Origin: Methylobacterium haplocladii
Lineage (GTDB): Bacteria > Pseudomonadota > Alphaproteobacteria > Rhizobiales > Beijerinckiaceae
DNA length: 64,000 nucleotides
NCBI RefSeq assembly: GCF_007992175.1
Contig: NZ_BJZT01000001.1
Location: 1 to 64,000 of the forward strand
Direction of reading: 5' to 3'
Below are positions 57,209-64,000 of this stretch, in pieces. The translations under genes were made by a program, and so were the position numbers. The notes under the pieces are model-generated. The model ran no database searches and was not told the DNA's origin. It saw nothing but the letters and a program-made list of their open reading frames with translations. The first letter of the stretch is position 1, and each line of letters begins with the position of its first letter.

Positions 57209-57637
57209 TCAGGCGTAGGCGACCGGGGTGCCGGCACCGGCATTGGGGACCGGATCGGGACCGAACTGGTTCGGACCGATGGTGCCACGCAGAAAGCCGG
57301 TCTCGATGAAATACCAGAGGCCGCCGATGAACGGCACGAACATGATCAGCAGCCAGATCCCCGGCTTGCCGCGGTCGTGATACCGCTTGATGCCGAGGCA
57401 GATGCCGGCCCAGAGGGGAACGATGAACAGGCCCAGGTTGATCAGGATGAACGGGACCGCGGCAGCGCCGTCCACCGAGTAGTTGCCGGCCTCGTCGGCC
57501 TGATTGGGAACCAGCTGGGCAATACCCAGGTTCGCCGCGAGCCCGACGACCAGGATGGCCAGCGTCAGCAAGATGGTGGCCTTCCAGAACTGGCCGCGGC
57601 CAATCCGGCCTTCGGCCGAAAACAGAAGTTTCTTCAT
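57209..57637 (-). CDS. DUF805 membrane protein
   Basis: The 142-residue protein has LFSAEGRIGRGQFWKATILL at the N-terminus, the DUF805 entry motif. Three further hydrophobic segments follow, with CLGIKRYHDRGKPGIWLLIMFVPFIGGLWY near residue 80, where the RxHDxGKxGW pattern is diagnostic. The function is unknown. The ATG is at 57637. It converges with der, and the stops are 37 bp apart. Confidence 0.88.
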   Translation of the reverse strand: MKKLLFSAEGRIGRGQFWKATILLTLAILVVGLAANLGIAQLVPNQADEAGNYSVDGAAAVPFILINLGLFIVPLWAGICLGIKRYHDRGKPGIWLLIMFVPFIGGLWYFIETGFLRGTIGPNQFGPDPVPNAGAGTPVAYA

Positions 57638-57804
57638 GATAGCCCCGAAGCACGCGTTGCGTCCGGCCTTCGCCTGGACGGAGGTCGGGCCGTTCTTCGT
57701 TGCTAAGGTTCGGTGCACCCGATCTCAACGGCCAAGCTGGCGTTTGGGACGTTGGGACAAGAGATCGGCATCGGCCGGCCGATCGGGCTGTGGATGAAAA
57801 CGGA

Positions 57805-58929
57805 TTACGCGCCCTGCGTCGTCTCCGCGAGCCAGTCCACGACGGCGTCGAGAGCTTGCCGGTTGCTGGTCTCCACACCGCGCGCTGATTCGAACGTAGC
57901 GATCTGGCGGTCGGCGCTGGTGCCGTCCCGCAAGATGCGGTGCGCGCCCTCTACCGTGTCGCGGCAGCCGAGCGCCTCGGCATCGTCGGCGATGAGCGAC
58001 AGCACCGTATCGAGCATGTCGGCGAAGGCGAACGCCTGCTCCGAGGCCTCGTCGATCAGCTCGGCCTCGATGCCGCTGCGCTGCGCCCGCCACAGGTTCT
58101 CCTGCGCCAGCGCCCGCGAGACGCCGGTGAGGCCCGCATTGAGATCCGGCCTCCGCTCGACGCAGCGCACGAGGCAGCGGAAAAGCGCGGCTATGGTGAG
58201 GGCGTCGTCGAGCCGGGTACAGCTGTCGGCGATGCGCAGCTCCAGCGTCGGGAACTTGATCGACGGGCGAAGGGAATACCAGAGGAAGCTCGCATCCTGG
58301 ATCGAGCCTGCATTGACCATGATGCGCACGTAGCGGGCATAGTCCTCCTCGGTGGCGATCAGGTCCGGCAGTCCGGTGCGCGGCAGCTCGCCGAAGGCGC
58401 TGAGGCGGTAGGCTGCGAGGCCCGTGGGCTTGCCTTGCCAGAACGGCGAGGAGGCCGAGAGGGCGAAGAGCAGCGGCTGGAACGGCAGCAGCCGATTCAT
58501 CAGGCCGACGCGGTGTTCGGGATTCTCGACCTCGACATGAACGTGCATGCCGCAGATCAAGCTGCGCCGCCCGGCGAGGCCGACGTCCCGCAGGATGCCG
58601 CGATAGCGGTCACCCTTGGTCGGCAGCTGCCGTGCCCAGTCCGCCACCGGATGCGTCCCGGCAGCGAAGACCATGAGCCCGTGCTCGCGCCCGATCTCGC
58701 CGAGTTGCCGCCTCTGCCGGTGCAGGACGTCGTGGGCCGGGCCGAACTCGGTCGAGGGTGGCGTGCAGACCTCGACCTGGCACTGCAGCAGTTCGCGCCC
58801 GATCTCGGGCAGCCGCTCCGCCGCCTCGACATGGAACGGCTTCACCGAGCGCCTCGGCGTGCCGCGGGTCTCGGCATCGGCGAGGAAGTACTCCTCTTCG
58901 ATGCCGAAGCGGTAGCTGTGGCCGGCCAT
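57805..58929 (-). CDS. Carboxylate-amine ligase (YbdK-type, glutamate-cysteine ligase 2 family)
   Basis: The 374-residue protein begins YRFGIEEEYFLAD, with RELLQCQVEVCTPP near residue 45, GMHVHVEVENPEHRVGLMNRLLPF near 126 and WYSLRPSIKFPTLELRIADSCT near 217. These are the ATP-grasp-like glutamate-cysteine ligase 2 signatures. YbdK has weak glutamate-cysteine ligase activity, and the real substrate is unsettled. The ATG at 58929 is preferred over the GTG just before it. The DHFR gene ends 66 bp upstream on the same strand. Confidence 0.88.
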   Translation of the reverse strand: MAGHSYRFGIEEEYFLADAETRGTPRRSVKPFHVEAAERLPEIGRELLQCQVEVCTPPSTEFGPAHDVLHRQRRQLGEIGREHGLMVFAAGTHPVADWARQLPTKGDRYRGILRDVGLAGRRSLICGMHVHVEVENPEHRVGLMNRLLPFQPLLFALSASSPFWQGKPTGLAAYRLSAFGELPRTGLPDLIATEEDYARYVRIMVNAGSIQDASFLWYSLRPSIKFPTLELRIADSCTRLDDALTIAALFRCLVRCVERRPDLNAGLTGVSRALAQENLWRAQRSGIEAELIDEASEQAFAFADMLDTVLSLIADDAEALGCRDTVEGAHRILRDGTSADRQIATFESARGVETSNRQALDAVVDWLAETTQGA

Positions 58930-58995
58930 CACACGCCCTCCCCTGGACGACCGGCTTCAGCCGGGCTCGGGGAACGTGCGCGGAGAAGGTTCGGT

Positions 58996-59403
58996 TCAGG
59001 AGCGTAGCGGACCGCCCACCATCCAGGCCGGATCGAACCAGCGGTCGGCCTCGCCGTCGTAGGGGAGACGGGTGACGTCCCAGTGCTGGATATACTTCGC
59101 GTAGACGTTCCAGACGGAGATACCGCCACCGACGAAGATGCGGCGGCCGGGGTAGCGCGCGAGCACATGCTCGGGGTCCTCGTGCGAGCGGATCACGTCG
59201 ATGGTGCGGTCCTTAAAGGCGAATTCAGGTACCGAGCCGATGGTCTTGGGGCCAGCGATCAGGACGTGGCCCATGGTCAGCGCGAAGAATCGCGTCACGT
59301 CCTCGACGAAGAGCGGATCGGTGTTGCCCTCCCAAGGGAGCTGGCCGTTGAGGCCGAGCTGGCCCCGCTGGCCGATGGCGCAGATGCAGCGGACGTCGAT
59401 CAT
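58996..59403 (-). CDS. Short dihydrofolate reductase-family protein
   Basis: The 135-residue protein shows CAIGQRGQLGLNGQLPWEG at the N-terminus, with an Asp five residues after the Trp, where the catalytic acid of DHFR lies. MGHVLIAGPKTIGSVP matches the MGRKTF region, and RIFVGGGISVWNVY the NADPH-binding GGG motif. It stops soon after DGEADRWFD, the usual GDTxFP point, so the last 25-40 residues of a standard DHFR are absent. Reduction of folate or pteridine is inferred. The ATG is at 59403. Confidence 0.75.
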   Translation of the reverse strand: MIDVRCICAIGQRGQLGLNGQLPWEGNTDPLFVEDVTRFFALTMGHVLIAGPKTIGSVPEFAFKDRTIDVIRSHEDPEHVLARYPGRRIFVGGGISVWNVYAKYIQHWDVTRLPYDGEADRWFDPAWMVGGPLRS

Positions 59404-59609
59404 GATGGGTCCTCAAAGGTTCGGCTACGCACCGGCGATCCAACCAGACCCACTCATCTCGAGGCGCCACGTAGTGGCCGCGAATGAGACCTCCAAGACC
59501 CACAGTCTCGGCTGGAGCCCTCCTTCGAGGCTAACGTTTCACGGCAGCATCTTTGGATGAAGGGGGATGGTCGGAAGGAGGCTGGCAGCCCAGCTTTCGC
59601 GCGCTTACG

Positions 59610-60362
59610 TCACTCGGGCGGCCGAAATCCAAAAAGCCGCCCGGTCGGGAAATCGAAGATCTTTCCGGATTCCGTCCAAGCTGGCGAGGCCAGGATTACA
59701 AAACTGGACGCCAGATCCTCCGGCGTCTTCAGCGTCTCCGGATCCTCGCCCGGCATGGCCGAGCGGCGCATGGCGGTGCGGAGCGGGCCGGGGCTGAGGA
59801 GCATCGCGCGGATCGGCGTGGTCTCGGTCTCGGCCGCGTACGTGCGAACCATGGCGTCGAGCGCCGCCTTGGAGATCGAGTATGGCCCCCAATAGGCCTT
59901 GCACTTGTGGGCCGCACCCGACGTCACGAAGATCGCGCGACCGGCGTCGGAGCGGCGCAGCAGCGGGTCCAGCGAGCGGATCAGACGCCAGTTGGCGGTG
60001 ACGTTAACGTCGATCGTCTGCTGCCAGACCTTTGGCGTGATGTGCCCGAGCGGCATCAGCGCGCCGAGGATGCCGGCATTGCCGACGACGATGTCGAGCT
60101 TCTGCCAGCGCGCGTCGATGGCGGCGCCCAGGCGGTCGATGGCGTCGTAATCGGTGAGGTCGAGCGGGACGAGCGTGGCGCTGGACCCGACGGCCTGAAT
60201 GGCGTCGTCGAGTTCTTCCAGCGCACCCTGCGTCCGCGCCACGGCGATGATGTGCGCGCCAGCCTTGGCCAAAGCCAGCGCGGCCGCGCGGCCGATCCCG
60301 CGCGAGGCGCCGGTGACGACGGCGACACGGCCGGCAAGCGGTTCTTTGGAGGTTTCGATCAT
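59610..60362 (-). CDS. Short-chain dehydrogenase/reductase (SDR)
   Basis: The 250-residue classical SDR has VAVVTGASRGIGRAAALALA near residue 13 (NAD(P)-binding), NAGI near 94 and the catalytic Tyr/Lys in GPYSISKAALDAM near 162. The substrate is unknown. The ATG at 60362 is clear. It lies downstream of purF, and a repeat element (copy C) fills the 157-bp gap. Its C-terminus ends in a Pro/Glu motif (GFRPPE). Confidence 0.9.
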   Translation of the reverse strand: MIETSKEPLAGRVAVVTGASRGIGRAAALALAKAGAHIIAVARTQGALEELDDAIQAVGSSATLVPLDLTDYDAIDRLGAAIDARWQKLDIVVGNAGILGALMPLGHITPKVWQQTIDVNVTANWRLIRSLDPLLRRSDAGRAIFVTSGAAHKCKAYWGPYSISKAALDAMVRTYAAETETTPIRAMLLSPGPLRTAMRRSAMPGEDPETLKTPEDLASSFVILASPAWTESGKIFDFPTGRLFGFRPPE

Positions 60363-60383
60363 CGGAGGGATCAAGCTCTCACA

Positions 60384-60507
60384 GTCATTCCGGGGCCGCG
60401 AAGCGGAACCCGGACCCGAAGGGGCGCGCCGGAGGCGTGCAATCCATGACTGAGCGCAGCATCTCGGGTAGATTCCGGGTTCGCCGTCGACGCCCCGGAA
60501 TGACGGG
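60384..60507. repeat. 124-bp inverted repeat (family copy C), intergenic
   Basis: It has GTCATTCCGGGGC at the left and GCCCCGGAATGAC at the right, and the core GCGGAACCCGGA is shared with copies A and B. The middle differs (GGGGCGCGCCGGAGGCG). It lies between purF and the downstream SDR gene. Confidence 0.85.
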
Positions 60508-60519
60508 ATGGCAGCACCA

Positions 60520-62010
60520 CTAATCCGCTTCCGCCAGCATCGCGAACCGCTTCGGGCCAGCAATCTGCAGGTCGGTGAGGCCGGTGGGGTAATCGCCGGT
60601 GAAGCAATGGTCGGTATATTGCGGGCAAGTTGCGTCGCGGCCCTCCTCGCCCATGGCACGGTAGAGGCCGGGAATCGAAAGGAAGGCGAGGGAATCGGCG
60701 CCGATATAGTCGCGCATGCCCTCCAGATCGTAGGTTGCAGCCAGGAGCTTTTCGCGCTCGGGTGTGTCGATCCCGTAGAAGTCCGGGTGTGTGATCGGCG
60801 GCGAGGCGATGCGGAAGTGGACCTCACGGGCGCCGGCCTCGCGCATCATGCGCACGATCTTGATCGAGGTGGTGCCGCGCACGAGGCTGTCGTCGACGAG
60901 TATGATGCGCTTGCCCTCGACGGCCGCACGATTGGCCGAATGCTTCATGCGCACCCCGAGTTCGCGCACAGTCTGTGTCGGCTGGATGAAAGTGCGCCCG
61001 ACATAGTGGTTGCGGATGATGCCGATCTCGAAGGGCAGCCTCGCCTCCTGCGCGAAGCCGAGCGCCGCCGGTACGCCGGAATCCGGCACCGGAATGACGA
61101 TGTCGGCGTCCGCCGGGGCCTCGCGGGCGAGTTCGTGGCCGATGCTCTTGCGGATGCCGTAGACGCTCTTGCCGTTCACCACCGAATCCGGCCGAGCAAA
61201 GTAGATGTATTCGAAGATGCAGGGGCGCATCGGCTGCCGCTCGGCGAAGCGGATCGATTCGACCCCCTCTTCCGAAATCACCACCACCTCGCCGTTCTCG
61301 ACGTCGCGCACGAAGCGCGCGCCGATGATGTCGAGCGCGCAGGATTCGGAGGCCAGGATGTAGCGGCCGTCGAGTTCGCCGAGCACCAGCGGACGGATGC
61401 CAAGAGGGTCGCGGGCGCCGATGAGCTTCTTGTTGGTGAGCGCTACGATCGCGTAGGCGCCCTCGATCTGTTGAAGCGCCTCGACGAAGCGCTCGACGAT
61501 ACGCGGCTTTCGGCTGCGGGCGGCCAAGTGCAGAACCACCTCGGTGTCGGAGGTGGACTGCGTGATGGCGCCGTCGCGGACGAGATCGCGGCGGATCGAG
61601 AGGGCGTTGGTGAGGTTGCCGTTATGTGCAACCGCGAGCCCCCCGCTCGCCAGTTCGGCGAAGAGCGGCTGGACGTTGCGCAGGATCGTGCCGCCGGTGG
61701 TCGAATACCGGACGTGACCGATGGCGGCCCGCCCGCGCAGGCGTTCGATGGTGCCGCGATCGGAAAAGTTGTCGCCGACGAGGCCCTGGCGGCGCTCCGA
61801 GTGGAATACCTTTCCATCGAACGAGACGATGCCGGCCGCCTCCTGGCCGCGATGCTGCAGGGCATGGAGCCCGAGCGCGGTGACGGCCGAGGCGTCGTCA
61901 TGGCCGAAGATGCCGAAGACGCCGCACTCCTCGCGCAGCGTATCGCCGTACTCGCCGAGCGGATCGCGGTCGATCTCGGCATCGGGGACGCTCGCGCCGT
62001 GTGCAGGCAT
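60520..62010 (-). CDS. purF: Amidophosphoribosyltransferase
   Basis: The 496-residue enzyme starts purine synthesis by making phosphoribosylamine from PRPP and glutamine. After a 28-residue propeptide-like leader, Cys29 opens the Ntn-hydrolase domain (CGVFGIFGHDDASAV). HALQHRGQEAAGIVSF and the PRPP loop RIILVDDSLVRGTTS near residue 370 follow. The ATG is at 62010. It is 102 bp downstream of cvpA, a cvpA-purF pairing common in bacteria. Confidence 0.97.
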   Translation of the reverse strand: MPAHGASVPDAEIDRDPLGEYGDTLREECGVFGIFGHDDASAVTALGLHALQHRGQEAAGIVSFDGKVFHSERRQGLVGDNFSDRGTIERLRGRAAIGHVRYSTTGGTILRNVQPLFAELASGGLAVAHNGNLTNALSIRRDLVRDGAITQSTSDTEVVLHLAARSRKPRIVERFVEALQQIEGAYAIVALTNKKLIGARDPLGIRPLVLGELDGRYILASESCALDIIGARFVRDVENGEVVVISEEGVESIRFAERQPMRPCIFEYIYFARPDSVVNGKSVYGIRKSIGHELAREAPADADIVIPVPDSGVPAALGFAQEARLPFEIGIIRNHYVGRTFIQPTQTVRELGVRMKHSANRAAVEGKRIILVDDSLVRGTTSIKIVRMMREAGAREVHFRIASPPITHPDFYGIDTPEREKLLAATYDLEGMRDYIGADSLAFLSIPGLYRAMGEEGRDATCPQYTDHCFTGDYPTGLTDLQIAGPKRFAMLAEAD

Positions 62011-62112
62011 GCCGATACCGAATCCTCGTTGCCGGAACCGGGCTCCGGGCTGAACTGAAGAAGCGCTACTTAGTCGGCCTTGCAGTCGTAACCAAGAACG
62101 GTTGCACGCAGA

Positions 62113-62724
62113 TCAGCGTCCCGGTGCCGGCGTGGCAGGCGCCGCGTCGCTCCGGCGCTGCCCGCCGGTCTCGGTCTCGGCCGGCGGCTCGGCAGGCTCG
62201 CCGGTGCCGTCGCCCTTCGGCTTGCGCAGGTTCTTCAGGAAGCCCTCGGGGTTGGCCGGCAACTGGGCCACCAGGGCGTCGCCGGACTTCTCCAGAAACG
62301 GGCGGCTTTTCGCCTGGGCCGCCCATTCGGGCATCTTGCCCTGGACGAGCCAGGCCAGAAACACCCAACCGATCACGCAGATCAGGAAGCCGCGTCCGGC
62401 TCCGAACAGGAAGCCGAGGGAGCGGTCGACCGCGCCGATGCGCGAGTCCAGCACGATGTCGGAGATCTTCACCGTGATGATCGAGACGACGATGAGGGTG
62501 CCAAGGAAGATCGCGGCGATCGAGGCGACGAGCGCCACGGTGTCGCTGGTGACGTGCTGCTTCACCGTCGGCAACAGCATGGGATGCAATGTCCAGGCGA
62601 CGGCGCCGGCCACCACCCAAGCGACGATGGCCAGCACCTCGCGCGTCACGCCGCGCACCGCTGCGAGGAGCGCGGAGATCACGACGATGCCGAGCACCAC
62701 GAGATCGAGGATCGAGAACGGCAT
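62113..62724 (-). CDS. cvpA: CvpA family membrane protein
   Basis: The 203-residue protein has four helices: ILDLVVLGIVVISALLAAVRG, VLAIVAWVVAGAVAWTL, VALVASIAAIFLGTLIVVSI and LIGFLFGAGRGFLICVIGWVFLAW-like sequence near residue 110. DRSLGFLFGAGRGFLI is the family signature. The C-terminal 50 residues are charged and Pro/Glu-rich. It is required in some bacteria for colicin V production and biofilm-like traits, but its molecular role is unsettled. The ATG at 62724 is used. Confidence 0.92.
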   Translation of the reverse strand: MPFSILDLVVLGIVVISALLAAVRGVTREVLAIVAWVVAGAVAWTLHPMLLPTVKQHVTSDTVALVASIAAIFLGTLIVVSIITVKISDIVLDSRIGAVDRSLGFLFGAGRGFLICVIGWVFLAWLVQGKMPEWAAQAKSRPFLEKSGDALVAQLPANPEGFLKNLRKPKGDGTGEPAEPPAETETGGQRRSDAAPATPAPGR

Positions 62725-63136
62725 CGCTGTCGGCAATCGTGGGGGCGGAGAAACGCATGACGGGAACGACCGCACCGGTTCCCCCCGAACCGCGCGCCCT
62801 CGTCTCTTGGTTACCGAATATACCCCGCCGAACCTCGGCCGTCACCCGCCGGCCGGACGAGCCCGCCGATTCGCGGTTCGTAACGGCCCTTGGGCCACAA
62901 CCCGAACTCCGATCGACATTCGCGCCGGTCTCGGTGATTTCCGTCGCGGAGCTGGTCGTGTTCCGGATCGGGGCGGACGCTCATTCGCGAGAGTGTGGAC
63001 GCCGCTTCGTCATTGCGAACGAAGCCTGTCGATGCAGCCTTTAACGGCCGATGGCACATTCCCGCTGCGTCGAACGAACGAAAAAGCCGCCCTGCGAAGG
63101 GGCGGCTTTGACAGATCAGCGGCTCTGCAGCCAAAA
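62725..63136. other. 412-bp intergenic stretch
   Basis: It separates rpmG from cvpA on the minus strand. It contains the rpmG terminator and a short palindrome-like piece at 63005-63024 (CTTCGTCATTGCGAACGAAG) that resembles dispersed repeat remnants of this kind of genome. No gene was recognised. Confidence 0.5.
63081..63109 (-). terminator. Intrinsic terminator after rpmG
   Basis: On the minus strand AAAGCCGCCC-TTCGC-AGGGCGGCTTTTT forms a GC-rich stem followed by five T residues, 28 bp beyond the rpmG stop. Confidence 0.93.
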
Positions 63137-63304
63137 TTACTTGATCTTCGTCTCTTTGAAATCGACATGCTTGCGCACGACCGGGTCGTACTTTCGCATC
63201 GTCAGCTTCTCGGTCTGCGTGCGGGAGTTCTTCTTGGTGACGTAGAAGAAACCCGTGTCGGCGGTCGAGATGAGCTTGATCTTGACGGTGACGGCCTTGG
63301 CCAT
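63137..63304 (-). CDS. rpmG: 50S ribosomal protein L33
   Basis: The 55-residue protein starts [20 protein letters not shown] and has [18 protein letters not shown], the L33 signature. It lacks the cysteine pairs of the zinc-binding type, as usual in proteobacteria. The ATG at 63304 is the natural start. It is monocistronic, with a strong terminator. Confidence 0.97.
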   Translation of the reverse strand: MAKAVTVKIKLISTADTGFFYVTKKNSRTQTEKLTMRKYDPVVRKHVDFKETKIK

Positions 63305-63356
63305 GGCGCTGTGCCCCTGAAGCGGTGGGTGAACGCATTCCGCTCGGGCGAAACGC

Positions 63357-63381
63357 AAAAGGCCGGGTTGGAACCCGGCCG
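63357..63381 (-). terminator. Intrinsic terminator after panB
   Basis: On the minus strand GGCCGGGTTCCAACCCGGCC, a near-perfect 9-bp stem, is followed by TTTTGCG. It lies 56 bp beyond the panB stop and separates it from rpmG. Confidence 0.88.
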
Positions 63382-63436
63382 GAATTCGGGTGGGTGAATG
63401 CCCGATCGGCCCTCGCCCGTCAAGGCGGCGGTCGAT

Positions 63437-64000
63437 TCAGCTCCGTGGCGGATAGGTGTGCTCGATGGCGGGGAAGCGGCCGCCGCGCACGTCCTCGGCG
63501 TAGCCCTTTACCGCATCTTCGATATGCCCGCGCAGGGCACCGTAGCTCTTCACGAATTTCGGGGCGCGGTCGGAGAGGCCGAGCATATCTTCGAGCACGA
63601 GGATCTGGCCGTCGCACTGGGCGCTGGCGCCGATGCCGATCGTCAGCGCTGTCACCTCCGGCGACGCGGCGATGGTGCGCGCCACCGGTTCGACGATGCC
63701 CTCCATCACCATGGCGAAGGCCCCGGCCCGGCTGATCGCGACGGCGTCGTCCATCAGCGACTCTTGGCTCTCGGGCGTGTGGCCCTGGACCTTGAAGCCG
63801 CCCATGGTGTTCACGGATTGGGGGGTGAGGCCGATATGGCCCATCACCGGCACGCCGCGATCGACCAGGAACGACACCGTCTCGGCGAACTTGGCGCCAC
63901 CCTCCATCTTGATCGCGCCGGCGCCGGTCTCCTTGATGACGCGGGCGGCGGTGTGGAAGGCCTGTTCCTTGCTCGCTTCGTAGGAACCGAATGGCAGGTC
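63437..64000 (-). CDS. panB: 3-methyl-2-oxobutanoate hydroxymethyltransferase, C-terminal part
   Basis: The frame is open to the right edge of the window, so the N-terminal part lies outside. The 187 visible residues begin [10 protein letters not shown] and continue [20 protein letters not shown], then [36 protein letters not shown] and [20 protein letters not shown], all conserved in PanB. It makes ketopantoate in pantothenate synthesis, which feeds the CoA route begun by CoaA elsewhere in the window. The end is intact. Confidence 0.96.
   Translation of the reverse strand, partial: DLPFGSYEASKEQAFHTAARVIKETGAGAIKMEGGAKFAETVSFLVDRGVPVMGHIGLTPQSVNTMGGFKVQGHTPESQESLMDDAVAISRAGAFAMVMEGIVEPVARTIAASPEVTALTIGIGASAQCDGQILVLEDMLGLSDRAPKFVKSYGALRGHIEDAVKGYAEDVRGGRFPAIEHTYPPRS

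Noticed and set aside
1..64000. CRISPR arrays, tRNA or rRNA genes, insertion sequences, prophage or toxin-antitoxin genes
   Set aside because: No regularly spaced direct repeats, tRNA cloverleaf signals, transposase or phage-like proteins were seen while reading the window. A dedicated tRNA or repeat scan was not possible.

Overview
The window is high-GC chromosomal DNA from an alphaproteobacterium, most likely a Methylobacterium/Methylorubrum-type member of the Rhizobiales. This rests on gene content and order read by eye (no search was run): an alphaproteobacterial histidine operon (hisB-DUF2628-hisH-hisA-hisF-hisE-coaA), petABC, a phasin, malonyl-CoA decarboxylase, a PdhS/PleC-like histidine kinase, a SUV3-type helicase, and the aerobic (CobG/CobN) cobalamin route with CbtAB cobalt uptake. 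Coding density is high, many genes overlap by 4 bp, and GTG or TTG starts are common.

Layout. 1-4.4 kb: the decayed end of a sensor kinase gene, a SUV3-like RNA helicase, a DUF1993 protein and a DUF1674 (SDHAF4-like) protein. 4.5-10.6 kb: rsmB, a heparinase II/III-family protein, purH and a family-90 glycosyltransferase. 10.7-16.8 kb: an acetate block on the minus strand (acs, DUF485 protein, actP, and an MHS-family transporter behind a terminator). 17-24.7 kb: a large PAS-type kinase, a phasin, a small secreted protein, an L,D-transpeptidase, a transglutaminase-like protein, a NepR-like/receiver fusion and a lytic transglycosylase-like protein. 25-29.8 kb: coaA and the his operon. 30-36.4 kb: a secreted phosphoesterase, mtnP, petABC and malonyl-CoA decarboxylase. 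36.5-43.6 kb: a small conserved-looking ORF, an MFS exporter, and late cobalamin genes (cobC, cobD, cobQ, cobO, cobU). 43.6-54.7 kb: an outer-membrane protein of the phenol-MetA type, then a B12 riboswitch controlling cbtB-cbtA-DUF1636-cobW-cobN-cobG-cobH-cobI-cobJ. 54.9-64 kb: a YfgM-like protein, der, a DUF805 protein, a YbdK-like ligase, a short DHFR, an SDR, purF, cvpA, rpmG and the 3' part of panB.

How the genes work together. The riboswitch operon couples cobalt entry (CbtAB), metal handling (DUF1636, CobW), insertion (CobN) and early ring methylation (CobG, CobI, CobJ, CobH). The second cluster supplies adenosylation, amidation, aminopropanol attachment and nucleotide-loop activation. 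acs/actP feed acetate to acetyl-CoA, and the phasin and malonyl-CoA decarboxylase sit in the same carbon-storage and acyl-CoA economy. petABC is the complete bc1 complex.

The most unusual signals are: (i) cobG carries two separate palindromic repeat elements inside its reading frame, both translated without stops, and one belongs to a family with two further intergenic copies in this window; (ii) a protein joining a NepR-like anti-sigma segment to a phosphoreceiver domain; (iii) a candidate intrinsic terminator in the hisB leader. No CRISPR array, tRNA, rRNA, insertion sequence or phage gene was seen.
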